From the NCBI GenBank assembly GCA_002454505.1, contig DKJA01000035.1:1-23129 (forward strand): a stretch of 23,129 bases of DNA. The letters are read 5' to 3'. The position numbers were made by a program, and so were the translations under genes. The first letter of the stretch is position 1; each line of letters opens with the position of its first letter. This stretch comes from Oxalobacteraceae bacterium UBA6704. Its GTDB lineage: Bacteria; Pseudomonadota; Gammaproteobacteria; Burkholderiales; Burkholderiaceae_D. Below the pieces are notes generated by a model. That model saw only the letters and a list, made by a program, of their open reading frames with translations, made no database searches and was not told where the DNA came from. This document shows positions 22,987 through 23,129 of the stretch, one piece after another.

Positions 22987-23129
22987 CCCGGGGTTGTTCT
23001 TCTACTCGAGTAAGACAACAAGTCAAAGGCAACCCCGGTAGTTCTTCTACTCGAGTAAGGCAACAAGTCAAAGGCAACCCCGGTAGTTCTTCTAGTCGAG
23101 TAAGGCAACAAGTCAAGAACAACCCCGGG
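22987..23129. repeat. 15-bp inverted repeats bounding the tandem array
   Basis: CCCGGGGTTGTTCTT (22987-23001) is the perfect reverse complement of AAGAACAACCCCGGG (23115-23129), which are the last 15 bases of the window. The tandem array lies inside, so array plus arms resembles a hairpin-ended cassette within the larger element. Confidence 0.85.
22996..23129. repeat. Three 45-bp tandem units with TACTCGAGTA palindromes
   Basis: Units: 22996-23040, 23041-23085 and 23086-23129 (the last incomplete at the edge). Each starts GTTCTTCTA, holds the palindrome TACTCGAGTA (TAGTCGAGTA in unit 3) and an ACAAGTCAA, and ends AACCCCGG. Differences are few: TAAGAC/TAAGGC in unit 1 versus 2, and CTAG and GTCAAGAAC in unit 3. 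Direct tandem copies with no unique spacers rule out a CRISPR array. Confidence 0.92.

Larger units (their letters stand above)
22945..23129. repeat. MITE/REPIN-like element, copy 2 (inverted, expanded, cut by the window edge)
   Basis: It starts with the same 13-bp end TGGGGACTGTCCC (22945-22957) and runs through AGGGCGGTCCGACGATTCGG (22962-22981) and CTGTCCCCGGGGTTGTTCTT (22982-23001). The first about 48 bp match the reverse complement of 7731-7778 with about 4 mismatches. Where copy 1 has about 20 bp of unrelated sequence, this copy has three 45-bp tandem units. The second 13-bp end is not reached before the window stops. Confidence 0.8.

Noticed and set aside
20238..23111. Very long open frame (957 codons) on the minus strand with 15-residue repeats at its start
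   Set aside because: It is the antisense shadow of the M16 protease gene; the apparent peptide repeat is only the 45-bp DNA repeat, whose length is a multiple of three. Composition is His/Arg/Ala-rich as in GC-rich shadow frames.
22996..23129. CRISPR-like array of three repeats
   Set aside because: The 45-bp units are directly adjacent with no unique spacers, and no cas gene is present.

Overview
The window looks like chromosomal DNA of a GC-rich betaproteobacterium, most likely Burkholderiales, family Oxalobacteraceae (Massilia / Duganella / Pseudoduganella type). This rests on the protein sequences (etfB-etfA beside an approximately 600-residue acyl-CoA dehydrogenase, a CobD/CbiB-like protein next to a Nudix hydrolase behind the trmD operon, a DUF3579-type protein, paired glycine-zipper proteins) and on the GC-rich codon use. 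The genus is inference. Both window ends fall inside repeats, as expected if the window is a whole short-read contig that broke at repeats.

Layout. (1) 1-198 is a perfect fold-back palindrome containing the 3' end of a LysR gene twice; then come the LysR regulator (-) and a divergent YnfM-like MFS exporter, the same arrangement as E. coli ynfL/ynfM. (2) 2429-4911: a small unrecognised helical protein, a CaiB/BaiF CoA-transferase (-) and a divergent glycerophosphodiester phosphodiesterase. (3) 4988-8259: alaS with its terminator, a 120-bp MITE/REPIN-like element, then a tusA-family sulfurtransferase gene behind a leader with palindromes. (4) 8463-12056: etfB-etfA-acyl-CoA dehydrogenase, a flavin electron-transfer and acyl-CoA oxidation unit with an intrinsic-terminator-like hairpin directly in front of the dehydrogenase RBS. 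(5) 12313-15505: a methyl-accepting chemotaxis protein, two tandem paralogous CxxC/glycine-zipper envelope proteins separated by hairpin repeats, and a TM2-like membrane protein. (6) 15727-17822: the conserved rpsP-rimM-trmD-rplS operon with a good sigma70 promoter, a hairpin over the rimM start, a structured 134-nt leader before rplS, and a clear terminator. (7) 17958-22940: CoA-pyrophosphatase-like Nudix hydrolase, CobD/CbiB-like membrane protein, DUF3579-like small protein and a large two-domain M16 metalloprotease. (8) 22945-23129: a second, inverted copy of the 7655-7774 element, expanded by three 45-bp tandem units and ending at the window edge.

Most genes are ordinary housekeeping or envelope genes. 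I see no defence system, prophage, integron, CRISPR array, tRNA or rRNA. The most interesting signals are non-coding: the dispersed 13-bp-TIR element with its tandem expansion, the terminator before the acyl-CoA dehydrogenase, the rplS leader RNA, the rimM start hairpin, and the perfect palindrome at the left edge, which is probably an assembly fold-back.
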